In this document: one piece after another, positions 47,117 through 56,678 of the stretch | Position numbering within the stretch: the first letter of the stretch is position 1 | Layout of the letters: every line of letters starts with the position of its first letter | NCBI GenBank assembly: GCA_023663615.1 | Contig: JAMPHA010000010.1 | Location: 1 to 63,553, forward strand | Length of the DNA stretch: 63,553 nt | From: DLAJ01 sp023663615 | GTDB taxonomy: Bacteria > Bacillota > Clostridia > Lachnospirales > Lachnospiraceae | Direction: 5' to 3' | Program-made: the position numbers and the translations under genes | The notes under the pieces: model-generated | What the model saw: the letters and a program-made list of their open reading frames with translations, nothing else | Database searches by the model: none | What the model was told of the DNA's origin: nothing

Positions 47117-50100
47117 ATGGGACAGAAAACAAACAAGAAATGGATGGCAGCGGTATTGACAGTGGCGGAGCTGTTTAGCGTAGTGCAGCTTGCATCGGTC
47201 AATGTCCATGCGGAGCCTCTGATGACGCAGGAGGAGTGCAGGGAGATCGTCAGCACGTATTCCGTGACCGATTCCGTTCCGGGTTACAGTGAATATCTGG
47301 AAGCACATGCCGGCGCGGCGCGTCCGCAGCGGGAGATCACGGTGGATGCGGGCGGCTACAGCTGCTACATGGAAAACGACGTGGAGACGGCGCCGGAAGT
47401 TTATACCGACTATGAGGGAATGGCAGGAGACGCCGTGCTCACAACGGAGAACGCCTATGTGGAATACGAGGTGGACGTGCCGGAGACGGGACTGTACGAG
47501 CTTTCTCTGGAATACTATCCCGTAGAAGGCAAGAACTCCGAGATTCAGAGAAGCTTTTTTGTGGACGGCGCACTTCCCTATGGAGAGCTCTCGCTGATCG
47601 AACTTTCCCGTGTGTGGTCAACCGATGTTGCGCAGGCAAGCTTTGCGGATGGTATTTATGACGTGGAGTGGAACCGCGACGTGCAGGGCAACGATATGAA
47701 GCCGACTTCCATAGAAATTCCTGAGTGGACAACAGCAAAACTCTATGATAACAACGGATACATCACGGAGCCGCTGTCATTGTACTTAGAGCAGGGCGTA
47801 CATACGATCACGATCAACTCCCAGAGAGAGCCGATGCTTTTACGCAGACTGATCTTGTCGAACAGCGAACCGCTCAGAAGCTATGCGGAGACAAAAGCGG
47901 CATGGGACGCACAGGGCGCGCAGCCCACGAGCGGACAGAATATTATGATCCAGGCGGAGAACGCGACAAAGACGTCTTCCCAGATGTTATATCCGAAGCA
48001 GGACCAGTCTTCTCCGGCAGTATCACCGAGCAGCGCCAAGGCGCTCTTAAACAACAGCATCGGCGGCGAGAGCTGGAGTGATGCGGGACAGTGGATCGAG
48101 TGGGAATTCACGGTGCCGGAGTCCGGTTATTATGAGATTTCCATGTTTGATAAGCAGAGTTTCATGCGTGGTATTTATGTGTCGCGCAAGATTATGATCG
48201 ACGGCGAAGTACCGTTTGAAGAAATGTCGGATTATGGGTTTACTTATGCTTCCAACTGGCGCATGGATACGCTGGAGGATGAAGACGGCAATCCGTATCA
48301 GTTCTATTTGGAGGCAGGAAACCACACGCTGCGCATGGAGGTCGTGCTCGGCGAGTTTTCCAGCGTGATCGCGGAAGTACAGGACTGCGTATCACAATTA
48401 AACGCAATCTACAGAAAGGTGATCCGTATTACGGGCGTCAGCCCCGATACCTACCGCGATTACCAGATCGAGGCTTCCCTGCCGGGTCTGGCGGATGAAA
48501 TGACGGTTGTGCGCGACCAGTTAAATGAAGCGATCGCTGCGCTGCGGACGGCGGCGGGCGGTTCCTCTGATAAGGAGACGGTATTGATCACGATGCGCGA
48601 CCAGCTTGACTATCTGATCAAGGACGAAGAGCGTTTCGTGAAGGTCATATCTACTTATAAAACAAACGTCAGGGCATGTGGTAACTGGATCACACAGGTT
48701 ATCAGCCAGCCGTTACAGCTGGATCGGATCTTTGTCCGCTCCTCTGATGTGACAAACAAGGCTTCTTCCAATTCGTTTTGGGATAAGCTCGTGTACGAAG
48801 TAAAGAGACTGTTTTATTCCTTTGTCATCGATTACAACTCCCTTGGCGCAACAGGGGACGCGAGCGGCGAGAACAAAGAGATCACGCTCTGGGTAGGAAC
48901 GGGACGCGATCAGGCGAACGTCATCCGCTCCCTGATTGATGAGTCCTTTACGAGCAGGACGGGGATTAACGTGAATGTGCAGCTTGTGGATATGAATACG
49001 CTGCTGCGTGCCGAACTTGCAGGAGAGGGACCGGATGTGGCGATTCAGGTCGCGAATACGAACGGTATCGCAGGAGCGGTCTTAAATACAGGTAATGATA
49101 CGCCCGTCAATTACGGATTAAGAAACGCCGTGCTTGACTTGACAAAGTTCCCGGATTTTGACGAGGTGGCGTCGCGGTTTTATCCGAGCGCGCTGACAGC
49201 GTTCACGTTTGAGGGCGCGACCTATGCGTTACCTGAAACGCAGACGTTCCCGGTTATGTTCTACCGCAAAGATATTTTGACGGAACTTGATCTGGAAATT
49301 CCTGAGACATGGGACGATGTGAAAGTCATCATGTCCGTGCTCGCAAAGAACCAGATGGAATTCGGCATGCTGCCGACCGAGCAGATCTTCGCAATGCTGC
49401 TTTATCAGAACGGCGGAGAATATTACAACGAGGGCGGTATTTCCTCGGCGCTCGATTCGGACATCGCGGTGAACACGTTCAAGGAATACTGTGAATACTA
49501 TACGGATTACGGATTGGATAAGACAACGAGCGTGGAGGAACGGTTCCGTACGGGTGAATGCCCGATCATCATCGCGGATTACACGGTATACAACAACCTG
49601 GAAGTATCCGCGCCGGATATTGCGGGACTGTGGGACTTCACGGTCGTTCCCGGAACGGTGCAGGCGGACGGAACGATCGACCGGTCCGTCGGATGTACGG
49701 GACTTGCAAGTCTGATCATGGCGGATACGAAAGAGCCGGATGCATGCTGGGAGTTCATAAAGTGGTGGACTTCCGCCGATGTGCAGGTGCTGTTCGACCG
49801 CGAAATGGAGTCCTTGATGGGTTCTGCGGCGCGAGTTGCGACGGCGAACCAGGAAGCGTTCGGACGTATGCCTTGGAAGGTGGATACCTACGAAGCGCTC
49901 GCGGAAGCCTTTACATGGGTGAAGGGGATCCCGCAGGTGCCGGGCGGTTATTATTCCTGGCGTAACGTGAACAACGCGTTCTACACGGTAACGACGGATA
50001 CCGATACCGCATCGCCCCGTGAGGAACTGATGGATAAGGTGCTCTACATCAATGATGAGATTACCTATAAGAGAAAAGAGTTTAATCTGATCACGTTGGA

Positions 50101-50125
50101 AGATTTAGAGGGGGAGGGCAATTAA
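47117..50125 (+). CDS. Giant solute-binding protein with two CBM-like domains
   Basis: A 1002-residue secreted protein. It has a signal peptide (about 1-32, cleavage after VHA) without a lipobox Cys. Two beta-sandwich carbohydrate-binding-like domains follow: about 72-250 (YVEYEVDVPETGLYELSLEY) and 275-418 (QWIEWEFTVPESGYYEISMF). A helical region (420-575) leads to a family 1 sugar-binding-protein domain from about 588 (ITLWVGTGRDQANVI; ATYALPETQTFPVMFYRKDI) to the end. Ordinary binding proteins have only the last part. ATG 47117 is chosen for the signal peptide; the site upstream (AAAGG) is distant. The permease gene starts directly at its stop codon, so it is the binding component of that importer. 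Confidence 0.9.
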   Translation: MGQKTNKKWMAAVLTVAELFSVVQLASVNVHAEPLMTQEECREIVSTYSVTDSVPGYSEYLEAHAGAARPQREITVDAGGYSCYMENDVETAPEVYTDYEGMAGDAVLTTENAYVEYEVDVPETGLYELSLEYYPVEGKNSEIQRSFFVDGALPYGELSLIELSRVWSTDVAQASFADGIYDVEWNRDVQGNDMKPTSIEIPEWTTAKLYDNNGYITEPLSLYLEQGVHTITINSQREPMLLRRLILSNSEPLRSYAETKAAWDAQGAQPTSGQNIMIQAENATKTSSQMLYPKQDQSSPAVSPSSAKALLNNSIGGESWSDAGQWIEWEFTVPESGYYEISMFDKQSFMRGIYVSRKIMIDGEVPFEEMSDYGFTYASNWRMDTLEDEDGNPYQFYLEAGNHTLRMEVVLGEFSSVIAEVQDCVSQLNAIYRKVIRITGVSPDTYRDYQIEASLPGLADEMTVVRDQLNEAIAALRTAAGGSSDKETVLITMRDQLDYLIKDEERFVKVISTYKTNVRACGNWITQVISQPLQLDRIFVRSSDVTNKASSNSFWDKLVYEVKRLFYSFVIDYNSLGATGDASGENKEITLWVGTGRDQANVIRSLIDESFTSRTGINVNVQLVDMNTLLRAELAGEGPDVAIQVANTNGIAGAVLNTGNDTPVNYGLRNAVLDLTKFPDFDEVASRFYPSALTAFTFEGATYALPETQTFPVMFYRKDILTELDLEIPETWDDVKVIMSVLAKNQMEFGMLPTEQIFAMLLYQNGGEYYNEGGISSALDSDIAVNTFKEYCEYYTDYGLDKTTSVEERFRTGECPIIIADYTVYNNLEVSAPDIAGLWDFTVVPGTVQADGTIDRSVGCTGLASLIMADTKEPDACWEFIKWWTSADVQVLFDREMESLMGSAARVATANQEAFGRMPWKVDTYEALAEAFTWVKGIPQVPGGYYSWRNVNNAFYTVTTDTDTASPREELMDKVLYINDEITYKRKEFNLITLEDLEGEGN

Positions 50126-51055
50126 ATGGCATCAAAAGAAGCTTTGGAAGTAGCCAGAAAGCAAGGAACGCTCGGCTATCGCATTAAGAAAAGCAAATCC
50201 TGCTATATCATGATGGCGCCGTACTTCATCCTGTTCTTCCTGTTTACGGTGCTGCCGGTGTTAATGTCGATCGCGTTGAGCTTCACTTACTTTAATATGC
50301 TGGAGTGGCCGACGTTTAACGGCTGGAACAATTACGTCAAGCTGTTGCTGGAGGATGACATTTTCCTTGTCTCCTTAAAGAACACCTTGATCTTCGCGGT
50401 GGTAACGGGACCGGTCAGCTATTTCCTCTGTCTGATGTTCGCGTGGATCATCAACGAGTTTTCGAGCAAGATCAGAACGTTCCTTACACTGATCTTCTAT
50501 GCGCCGTCCATCTGCGGTAACGCGTACATGGTATGGCAGCTCATTTTATCGAGCGACCGTTACGGATACTTAAATGGTATTTTGATCAAACTCGGCATCA
50601 TCAATGAACAAAAGCTGTGGATGCAGGATGCGAAGTACATCCTGCCCTGCCTGATCGTCGTACAGTTGTGGCTCTCGCTTGGTACCGGCTTCCTTTCATT
50701 TATCGCCGGCTTACAGACGGTGGATAAGAGCCTGTACGAGGCGGCGGCGTTAGACGGCGTCAAGAACCGCTGGCAGGAGCTTTGGTATGTGACGCTTCCG
50801 TCCATGAGACCGCAGTTGATGTTCGGTGCGGTTATGCAGATCACACAGTCGTTTGCGGTGGCGGACATTTCCATTCAGCTTGCCGGAAACCCATCCGTTA
50901 ACTACGCGGGCGCGACGGTGGTCACGCACCTTCTCGATTACGGTTCCACCCGATTTGATATGGGTTACGCCTCAGCGATCGCGACCGTGCTCTTCCTGTT
51001 GATGGTCGGCACGAACAAACTGGTACAAAAACTATTGAGAAGGGTGGGAGAGTAA
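50126..51055 (+). CDS. Sugar ABC permease, MalF/LplB type (pair 1)
   Basis: A 309-residue membrane subunit with six segments (YFILFFLFTVLPVLMSIALS first) and EAA loop EAAALDGVKNRWQELWYVTLP. It starts immediately after the giant binding protein (0-bp gap, GGGGGAGG upstream) and is followed with no gap by its partner permease. No ATPase gene is in this run. Confidence 0.93.
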   Translation: MASKEALEVARKQGTLGYRIKKSKSCYIMMAPYFILFFLFTVLPVLMSIALSFTYFNMLEWPTFNGWNNYVKLLLEDDIFLVSLKNTLIFAVVTGPVSYFLCLMFAWIINEFSSKIRTFLTLIFYAPSICGNAYMVWQLILSSDRYGYLNGILIKLGIINEQKLWMQDAKYILPCLIVVQLWLSLGTGFLSFIAGLQTVDKSLYEAAALDGVKNRWQELWYVTLPSMRPQLMFGAVMQITQSFAVADISIQLAGNPSVNYAGATVVTHLLDYGSTRFDMGYASAIATVLFLLMVGTNKLVQKLLRRVGE

Positions 51056-51952
51056 GTGGCAAAGACAGCGACTAAGACGAAAAAGAAATATCGTTTTTTC
51101 AAGCCAAGGGAAAAGAAGCTGAACCGTTCCATAGCGGGAAACGGCATCCTGTTCTTTATCATGGGTATCTGCGGCGTGTTTATGGCTCTGCCGCTTGTCA
51201 TGATCATTAACAACTGCTTAAAGCCGCTGGACGAATTGTTCCAGTATCCGCCGAAGATTTTTGTGCGGAACCCAACCTTCGAGAACTTTACCGATCTGTT
51301 TACGGTCATGAGCGATTCGTGGGTGCCGTTCTCGCGGTACATATTAAATACGATCATCATCACGGGACTTGGAACCCTTGCTCATGTTATTTTTGCTTCC
51401 CTTGCGGCGTATCCGCTTGCAAAGCATGAATTTCCGGGCAAGAGCATCCTGTTTAACATGGTCGTGCTCTCGATGATGTTCTCGTGGACGGTTACACAGA
51501 TCCCGAACTATATGATCATCAGCTGGCTCGGCATCAATAATAACTACCTTGCATTGATCTTACCGGCGTGTCAGTACGGAATGGGACTTTACCTGATGAA
51601 GCAGTTCATGGAACAGCTGCCGACGACACTGATGGAATCGGCGAGACTGGATGGTGCAAGTGAGTATCAGGTATTTTGGAAGATCGTTATGCCAAACGTA
51701 AAACCGGCATGGCTGACGCTTGCGATCTTCCAGTTCCAGCAGATGTGGGGCAACACCGGTTCCATGTTCTTACGCGACGAGCAGTTGAAGCCGATGCAGT
51801 TCGCCTTACAGCAGATCGCAGCCGGAGGTACGGCGAGAGCCGGCGCTTCCGCAGCAGTTACGTTTGTTATCGCGGCGGTGCCGATCATCTTCTTCCTTGC
51901 TTGTCAGAGCAACGTGTTAGAGACGATGACGACATCCGGTATGAAAGATTGA
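51056..51952 (+). CDS. Sugar ABC permease, MalG/YtcP type (pair 1)
   Basis: A 298-residue partner permease with EAA loop ESARLDGASEYQVFWKIVMP. The start is GTG 51056, directly after the previous stop, with GTGGGAG upstream. The C-terminus ends in a typical MSNVLETMTTSGMKD-like tail (here QSNVLETMTTSGMKD). It presumably shares an MsmX-type ATPase encoded elsewhere. Confidence 0.93.
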   Translation: MAKTATKTKKKYRFFKPREKKLNRSIAGNGILFFIMGICGVFMALPLVMIINNCLKPLDELFQYPPKIFVRNPTFENFTDLFTVMSDSWVPFSRYILNTIIITGLGTLAHVIFASLAAYPLAKHEFPGKSILFNMVVLSMMFSWTVTQIPNYMIISWLGINNNYLALILPACQYGMGLYLMKQFMEQLPTTLMESARLDGASEYQVFWKIVMPNVKPAWLTLAIFQFQQMWGNTGSMFLRDEQLKPMQFALQQIAAGGTARAGASAAVTFVIAAVPIIFFLACQSNVLETMTTSGMKD

Positions 51953-51966
51953 TGGGAGGGAGCGCT

Positions 51967-53451
51967 ATGAAAAAGAAGAATCTGTTCAGAAGAATCGCCG
52001 CTTCCCTTCTTGCAGGGGCAGTACTCCTGCTCGTACCGGCGGAGGCGGTCTATGCGGAGGAGCTTCCGTATGATACTTACAATTATAATTATCGCGAAGA
52101 CATTGTGATCACGCCCGCGGCATATGTGCCAAACGGTTCCGTGACGGGCTTAAGCGTTGGAACGACCGAGTTTAAGGAACCGCAGGATTTCTGCGTGGCG
52201 CCGGACGGGTTAGTGTATGTGGCGGATACAGGCAATAACCGGGTCGTGGTGCTCAATCACGAGATGACCGAAGTAGTGCGGGAAATCTCCACATTTGACA
52301 GAAACGGAACGGCGGATACGTTTAACGCGCCGTACGGCGTGTGTGTTTCCGAGAACATGGAGCTTTACATTGCGGATTCCAATAACCGAAGGGTCGTTGT
52401 GCTGACGCCGGAAGGTGAGTTCGTCAAGATCGTGGATAATCCGCAGTCGGAAATCTTAGAGGATAATTTCGATTTTGTTCCGCTCAAGGTAACTGTGGAT
52501 TATGCAGATCGTGTGTATGTCATTGCCAAGAATGCGTTCGAGGGAATTTTGGTATTTGAGAGTACGGGCGACTTTACCGGATATTTTGGAACGATCGAGG
52601 TACAGATCACCTTATGGGAGAAGTTTTGGAGAAGACTTGCCAGCAAGGAGGAGCGCTCGAAATCCCAGCTCTATATCCCGACGGAGTTTACGGGAATCGA
52701 CGTGGATGACGGCGGATTCATCTATGCCTCCAACATTGACTCGGAGGGCGTGCAGGCGGTCAGACGATTAAACCCGCAGGGAAAGGACGTTATTCAGAAG
52801 GGCGAGAACGGCAATGTCGGCGGCGACATCATGGTTGGTGTTTACGGCGATTACAGCGGTCCGTCCCAAATCACGGACGTGGTATACCGTGACAAGGGAA
52901 TCTACTCCCTGTTAGACAGAAGGCGCGGAAGAATCTTTACTTATGATAAAGAAGGAAATCTGCTCTACATCTTTGGCGGCTTAGGGACGCAGGAGGGGAC
53001 GTTCAACGTACCGGTGGCGATCGAGTCGATCGGCGATGAGATCATCGTGTTGGACGCTTACTACGGGGCGATCTTAAGGTTCTCCGAAACCCGGTACGGC
53101 GCGCTGATCAATGATGCGGTCGGGCTGCGTTTTGACGGGGACGAGACGGAGGCAATCGATAAATGGCAGGAGGTATTGCGGTTAGACGGGAATAATGAGC
53201 TTGCCAATACCGGTATCGGAAAAGCCTACCTGACGGCGGGCGATAACCGACAGGCTATGGACTACTTAGAGCTTGGCATGAACCGGAAGTATTATTCCAT
53301 TGCATGGAAGCGATACCGGAACGAACTCTTGGCAAAGAACATGAATATCATCATGACCGTGGTGGTCGTACTCATCATCGCATGGGTGGTATATCGGAAG
53401 CTGCGCAAGAAAAAGAAAGGCAAAGCAGCCGGGGAAGGAGGGCTTATCTGA
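51967..53451 (+). CDS. Membrane-anchored NHL-propeller/TPR protein
   Basis: A 494-residue protein with a signal peptide (about 1-30, ending VYA), an NHL-type beta-propeller (about 60-370) with repeats such as GLVYVADTGNNRVVVL and MELYIADSNNRRVVVL, a TPR-like pair of helices (about 385-450; EAIDKWQEVLRLDGNNE), one membrane segment near the C-terminus (MNIIMTVVVVLIIAWVVY), and a Lys-rich cytoplasmic tail. The propeller faces outside, and the tail could contact partners inside. GGGAGGGAG precedes ATG 51967. It overlaps the Yip1-like gene by 1 bp. No enzymatic motif was seen; a binding or scaffold role in the import complex is an inference. Confidence 0.85.
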   Translation: MKKKNLFRRIAASLLAGAVLLLVPAEAVYAEELPYDTYNYNYREDIVITPAAYVPNGSVTGLSVGTTEFKEPQDFCVAPDGLVYVADTGNNRVVVLNHEMTEVVREISTFDRNGTADTFNAPYGVCVSENMELYIADSNNRRVVVLTPEGEFVKIVDNPQSEILEDNFDFVPLKVTVDYADRVYVIAKNAFEGILVFESTGDFTGYFGTIEVQITLWEKFWRRLASKEERSKSQLYIPTEFTGIDVDDGGFIYASNIDSEGVQAVRRLNPQGKDVIQKGENGNVGGDIMVGVYGDYSGPSQITDVVYRDKGIYSLLDRRRGRIFTYDKEGNLLYIFGGLGTQEGTFNVPVAIESIGDEIIVLDAYYGAILRFSETRYGALINDAVGLRFDGDETEAIDKWQEVLRLDGNNELANTGIGKAYLTAGDNRQAMDYLELGMNRKYYSIAWKRYRNELLAKNMNIIMTVVVVLIIAWVVYRKLRKKKKGKAAGEGGLI

Positions 53452-54083
53452 TGAAGCAGTTATTTTCCAAGGACAAATGGAAATACGCATTTTATACCGT
53501 AAGTCATCCGGTGGACGGATATTATGAGATCCGGCACAGAGAACGCGGCAGCGTTCCGATCGCGATCCTGCTTGTGATCTTATTCGCTATCAGCTTTTCC
53601 ATTAACCGGATCTCGGCGAGCTTTGTCGTCAATGACGTCGATCCGATCACGGTGAATCTGTTAAGCGAGCTGGTGGCGGTGCTCCTGCTTTACCTGCTGT
53701 TCTGCGTCGGCAACTGGTCGATCACCTGTTTGATGAACGGCGAGGGACGATTGAAGGACATTGCGATCGCGTTAGGGTATGCGATGATCCCGATGATCGT
53801 CTGCATGAACATCGGAACGATCTTCAGCCATGCAGTGGCGGCGGACGAGGGCGCGTTTTATGTCATGATCATCGGTCTCGGCATTGCATACGGCGTGTTC
53901 ATGATGCTGGTGGGAGTTATGGAGGTTCACAATTATACATTAGGTAAGACGTTGATCACGATCTTCCTTACCTTTGTGGCAATCTTCATTATTATATTTA
54001 TTGTGCTGCTGTTAGTGGATCTCATCAATCAGGTATACAGTTTCTTCTACAGTATTTATCAGGAACTGCTGTTTAGGGCGTAA
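53451..54083 (+). CDS. Yip1-like multi-span membrane protein
   Basis: A 210-residue protein with a soluble N-terminal stretch (KWKYAFYTVSHPVDGYYEIRH, characteristic of the bacterial Yip1-domain family) and five membrane segments. ATG 53451 overlaps the preceding stop (TGATG). Bacterial Yip1 proteins have no proven function. The coupling to the propeller protein and to DUF5696 15 bp downstream suggests they form one membrane assembly. Confidence 0.83.
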   Translation: MKQLFSKDKWKYAFYTVSHPVDGYYEIRHRERGSVPIAILLVILFAISFSINRISASFVVNDVDPITVNLLSELVAVLLLYLLFCVGNWSITCLMNGEGRLKDIAIALGYAMIPMIVCMNIGTIFSHAVAADEGAFYVMIIGLGIAYGVFMMLVGVMEVHNYTLGKTLITIFLTFVAIFIIIFIVLLLVDLINQVYSFFYSIYQELLFRA

Positions 54084-54098
54084 GGGGGAGGACATAAG

Positions 54099-56678
54099 AT
54101 GCGGAAAAGTAAAAAAATTCTGATCAGTGTTATAAGCCTTGTCGCTGCAGTGATTCTGATATGGCTTGCGTATTACCTGATACACTTTTATTTTTACAAT
54201 CATTATAAAGATTATCTCACCTCCTATGACTACGAGGAGGGAACGGAATTTACGCCGATCGCGGAGAGCGTGCCGGATGTGGAGGGCATGGTGCTCGCCG
54301 CACAGAACGATACGCTGAAGTTGTATGTGAACACGGAGACTGGGGATGCCGCGATCGTGGATACCCGGAATGGACAGATTACATACACGAATCCGCCGAA
54401 TGCGGAGGAGGATGCCATCGCAAACCGTACGAACAAGAACTATATGAGGTCGCAGTTGGTCGTGGACTATTTCAATACGGCAAGAACGGTCGGAACGTAT
54501 GATTCTTACAGTTATTGTATCGAGCAGGGCGATCAGCTTGAAGTGGAGTCGATCGGGAACGGTGTGCGTTTTATCTATACGCTCGGCGATCTGACGGCGA
54601 CGACGGGAATCGTACCGATCTACATCAGCGCAGAGACTTTGGATTCCGTCTGCGCGGCGTTGGATGAGGACGGCGCGAAGTTTGTAAGAAGCAAATTTAA
54701 GGAGAGCAGCTTAGCGGACGATTATATGGAAATGTTGGAATCCGCACAAAACGGTGCGTCACAGATTCGAAAGCTGAACCGTTATTTTGAGGAGGCAGGA
54801 TTTACGCAGGATGATTACAACCGTGAAATGGAAGGCTCCGGTGTGGAGGGCGCAATTCCGGTTTCCTTTGAGGTTCCGCTGGAATATCGTCTGGTCGGAG
54901 ATGCTGTAGAGGTATCCATTCCGATGAGCGCGGTCAAAGAAAACGGCGGCGGCGCGATTTACCGGATTTCTATGCTCCGTTTCCTTGGGGCGGCAGGCAT
55001 TGATGAGAGCGGTTATCTCATTGTGCCGAACGGCTCCGGCTCGACCATCAACTTTAATAACGGAAAGACGACGGCGCAGCCGTATTCGGAGTTTGTTTAC
55101 GGCATTGATCCGCTTGCCGCGGAGCTGACGGTTCGCGAGAACAGCGAGAATACCAAGATGGCGCTGTGGGGTATCTGCCGCGAGGATTCTTCTGTTTTTG
55201 CAACGATTGAACGGGGCGGCGCGATGGCATATATCAGCGCAAGCGTCTCGGGCAGGATCAACGAATATAATTACGTGTATCCGACATTTGTATTAAGAGG
55301 AAACGAAAAGTTAGCCATGTTCGGTACGACAGGAAACGAGGCGGACTTGCCGATCGTGGAAAAAGAGTATTACGATCCGAACCTGACAGTCCGCTACACG
55401 ATGCTGACCGAGGAGAATGCAGGCTACGCGGGCGCGGCGAATTATTACAGAAACCGCCTGATCAGCGAAGGGGTTCTGACGCCGAACGGAGCGAGCGGGG
55501 ACATCAAATTTTATTATGATGTGCTCGGAGGGATTGAAAAGATCAAGTTCTTCCTTGGCGTACGTTACAGAGGGCTTTATGCGATGACCGATTTTGAAGG
55601 GGCAATGGAAATATCGAACGATCTTGCCTCGAACGGCATTTCCAATCAGGTCATGAACTATCAGGGCTGGTGTAACGGCGGTTACTATCATGATGTAATG
55701 AATAAGATCAAAGTTCCGTGGCGCTTGGGCGGCAGATCGGGTCTGGAAGAACTAAGTCAGGCAGTTGCGGCAAATGGTGGTAATTTCTACGCGGATGTGG
55801 CGTTCCAGCGCGTGACGGAAGTGGCGGACCGCTATAGCGTAGGAAATGAGACCGCTAGATATTACGGCGCAGGCTATATTGCAGATTTCGGACTTGTCAA
55901 TCCGGCAACGCTGCGGCAGACGTCGGGCTTAGGCTGGGGGGAGAACCTGTTTTATTTGGTTTCTCCGAAGTTCCTTGTCCGCCATGTGGAGAAATTTATT
56001 GATAAGATCGACCGCTATGACATTGGAGGGATTTCCTTAAGGGATTTGGGCAATCAGCTCCATTCCGATAAGAAGCGGACGAACGTCATCGACCGCACCG
56101 AGGCGCAGGACGTCGTGGAAGCGGAACTGCAGAATTTGGAGGATACCGGGAAGCAGATCATGGTCAATGCCGGAAACGATTATTCCTTTGCTTATGCGGA
56201 CGACATCATCAACGCGCCGCTGACGGACAACGATTATTACATTGTGGATGATACGATCCCGTTCTATGAGATGGTCATACACGGCTGCATCGATTATTCC
56301 GGTTCCGTCATTAACTTAAGCGATACCTTCGACCGGACGGAGACAGTATTAAATCTGATCGAGACGGGCGCGTCGCCGCACTTCGTATTCTCGTGGGAGA
56401 ACTCGAATGAGATGAAGAACACGGGCTTGAACCGCTTCTACTCCACGACCTATGAGAACTGGAAACAGGAAGCGCTTGCGGTATACGACGAGGTGAACGG
56501 GGCGCTGCGGAATGTCAACGGGGCGATGATCGTAGACCATGTGATCTATACAAACGGTGTGCGTGCAGTAACCTACAGCAACGGTGTTACGATTTATGTG
56601 AACACAGGTACGTCAGACCAAACAGTGGACGGTGTGACAGTTCCGGCACGAAGCTATGAGATAGGGGGCGTTCATTGA
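54099..56678 (+). CDS. Membrane-anchored DUF5696 protein
   Basis: An 859-residue protein with an N-terminal membrane anchor (about 7-32) and a large extracellular part. The first half is beta-rich (about 60-450, a possible sugar-hydrolase-like sandwich: GYLIVPNGSGSTINF). The second (about 470-790) reads like a TIM barrel, with YQGWCNGGYYHD, GNFYADVAFQRV, YDIGGISLRDLGNQLHSD and PHFVFSWENSNEM, where acidic residues sit at strand ends. I recognise it as DUF5696, found beside sugar ABC genes; glycosidase activity is suspected from the layout only. GGGGGAGG precedes the ATG, and the stop overlaps the next permease by 1 bp. Confidence 0.8.
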   Translation: MRKSKKILISVISLVAAVILIWLAYYLIHFYFYNHYKDYLTSYDYEEGTEFTPIAESVPDVEGMVLAAQNDTLKLYVNTETGDAAIVDTRNGQITYTNPPNAEEDAIANRTNKNYMRSQLVVDYFNTARTVGTYDSYSYCIEQGDQLEVESIGNGVRFIYTLGDLTATTGIVPIYISAETLDSVCAALDEDGAKFVRSKFKESSLADDYMEMLESAQNGASQIRKLNRYFEEAGFTQDDYNREMEGSGVEGAIPVSFEVPLEYRLVGDAVEVSIPMSAVKENGGGAIYRISMLRFLGAAGIDESGYLIVPNGSGSTINFNNGKTTAQPYSEFVYGIDPLAAELTVRENSENTKMALWGICREDSSVFATIERGGAMAYISASVSGRINEYNYVYPTFVLRGNEKLAMFGTTGNEADLPIVEKEYYDPNLTVRYTMLTEENAGYAGAANYYRNRLISEGVLTPNGASGDIKFYYDVLGGIEKIKFFLGVRYRGLYAMTDFEGAMEISNDLASNGISNQVMNYQGWCNGGYYHDVMNKIKVPWRLGGRSGLEELSQAVAANGGNFYADVAFQRVTEVADRYSVGNETARYYGAGYIADFGLVNPATLRQTSGLGWGENLFYLVSPKFLVRHVEKFIDKIDRYDIGGISLRDLGNQLHSDKKRTNVIDRTEAQDVVEAELQNLEDTGKQIMVNAGNDYSFAYADDIINAPLTDNDYYIVDDTIPFYEMVIHGCIDYSGSVINLSDTFDRTETVLNLIETGASPHFVFSWENSNEMKNTGLNRFYSTTYENWKQEALAVYDEVNGALRNVNGAMIVDHVIYTNGVRAVTYSNGVTIYVNTGTSDQTVDGVTVPARSYEIGGVH

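Noticed and set aside
51676..51966. Upstream extension of the NHL-propeller frame
   Set aside because: It overlaps the end of the permease gene in another frame. ATG 51967 has an excellent ribosome site and starts a proper signal peptide.
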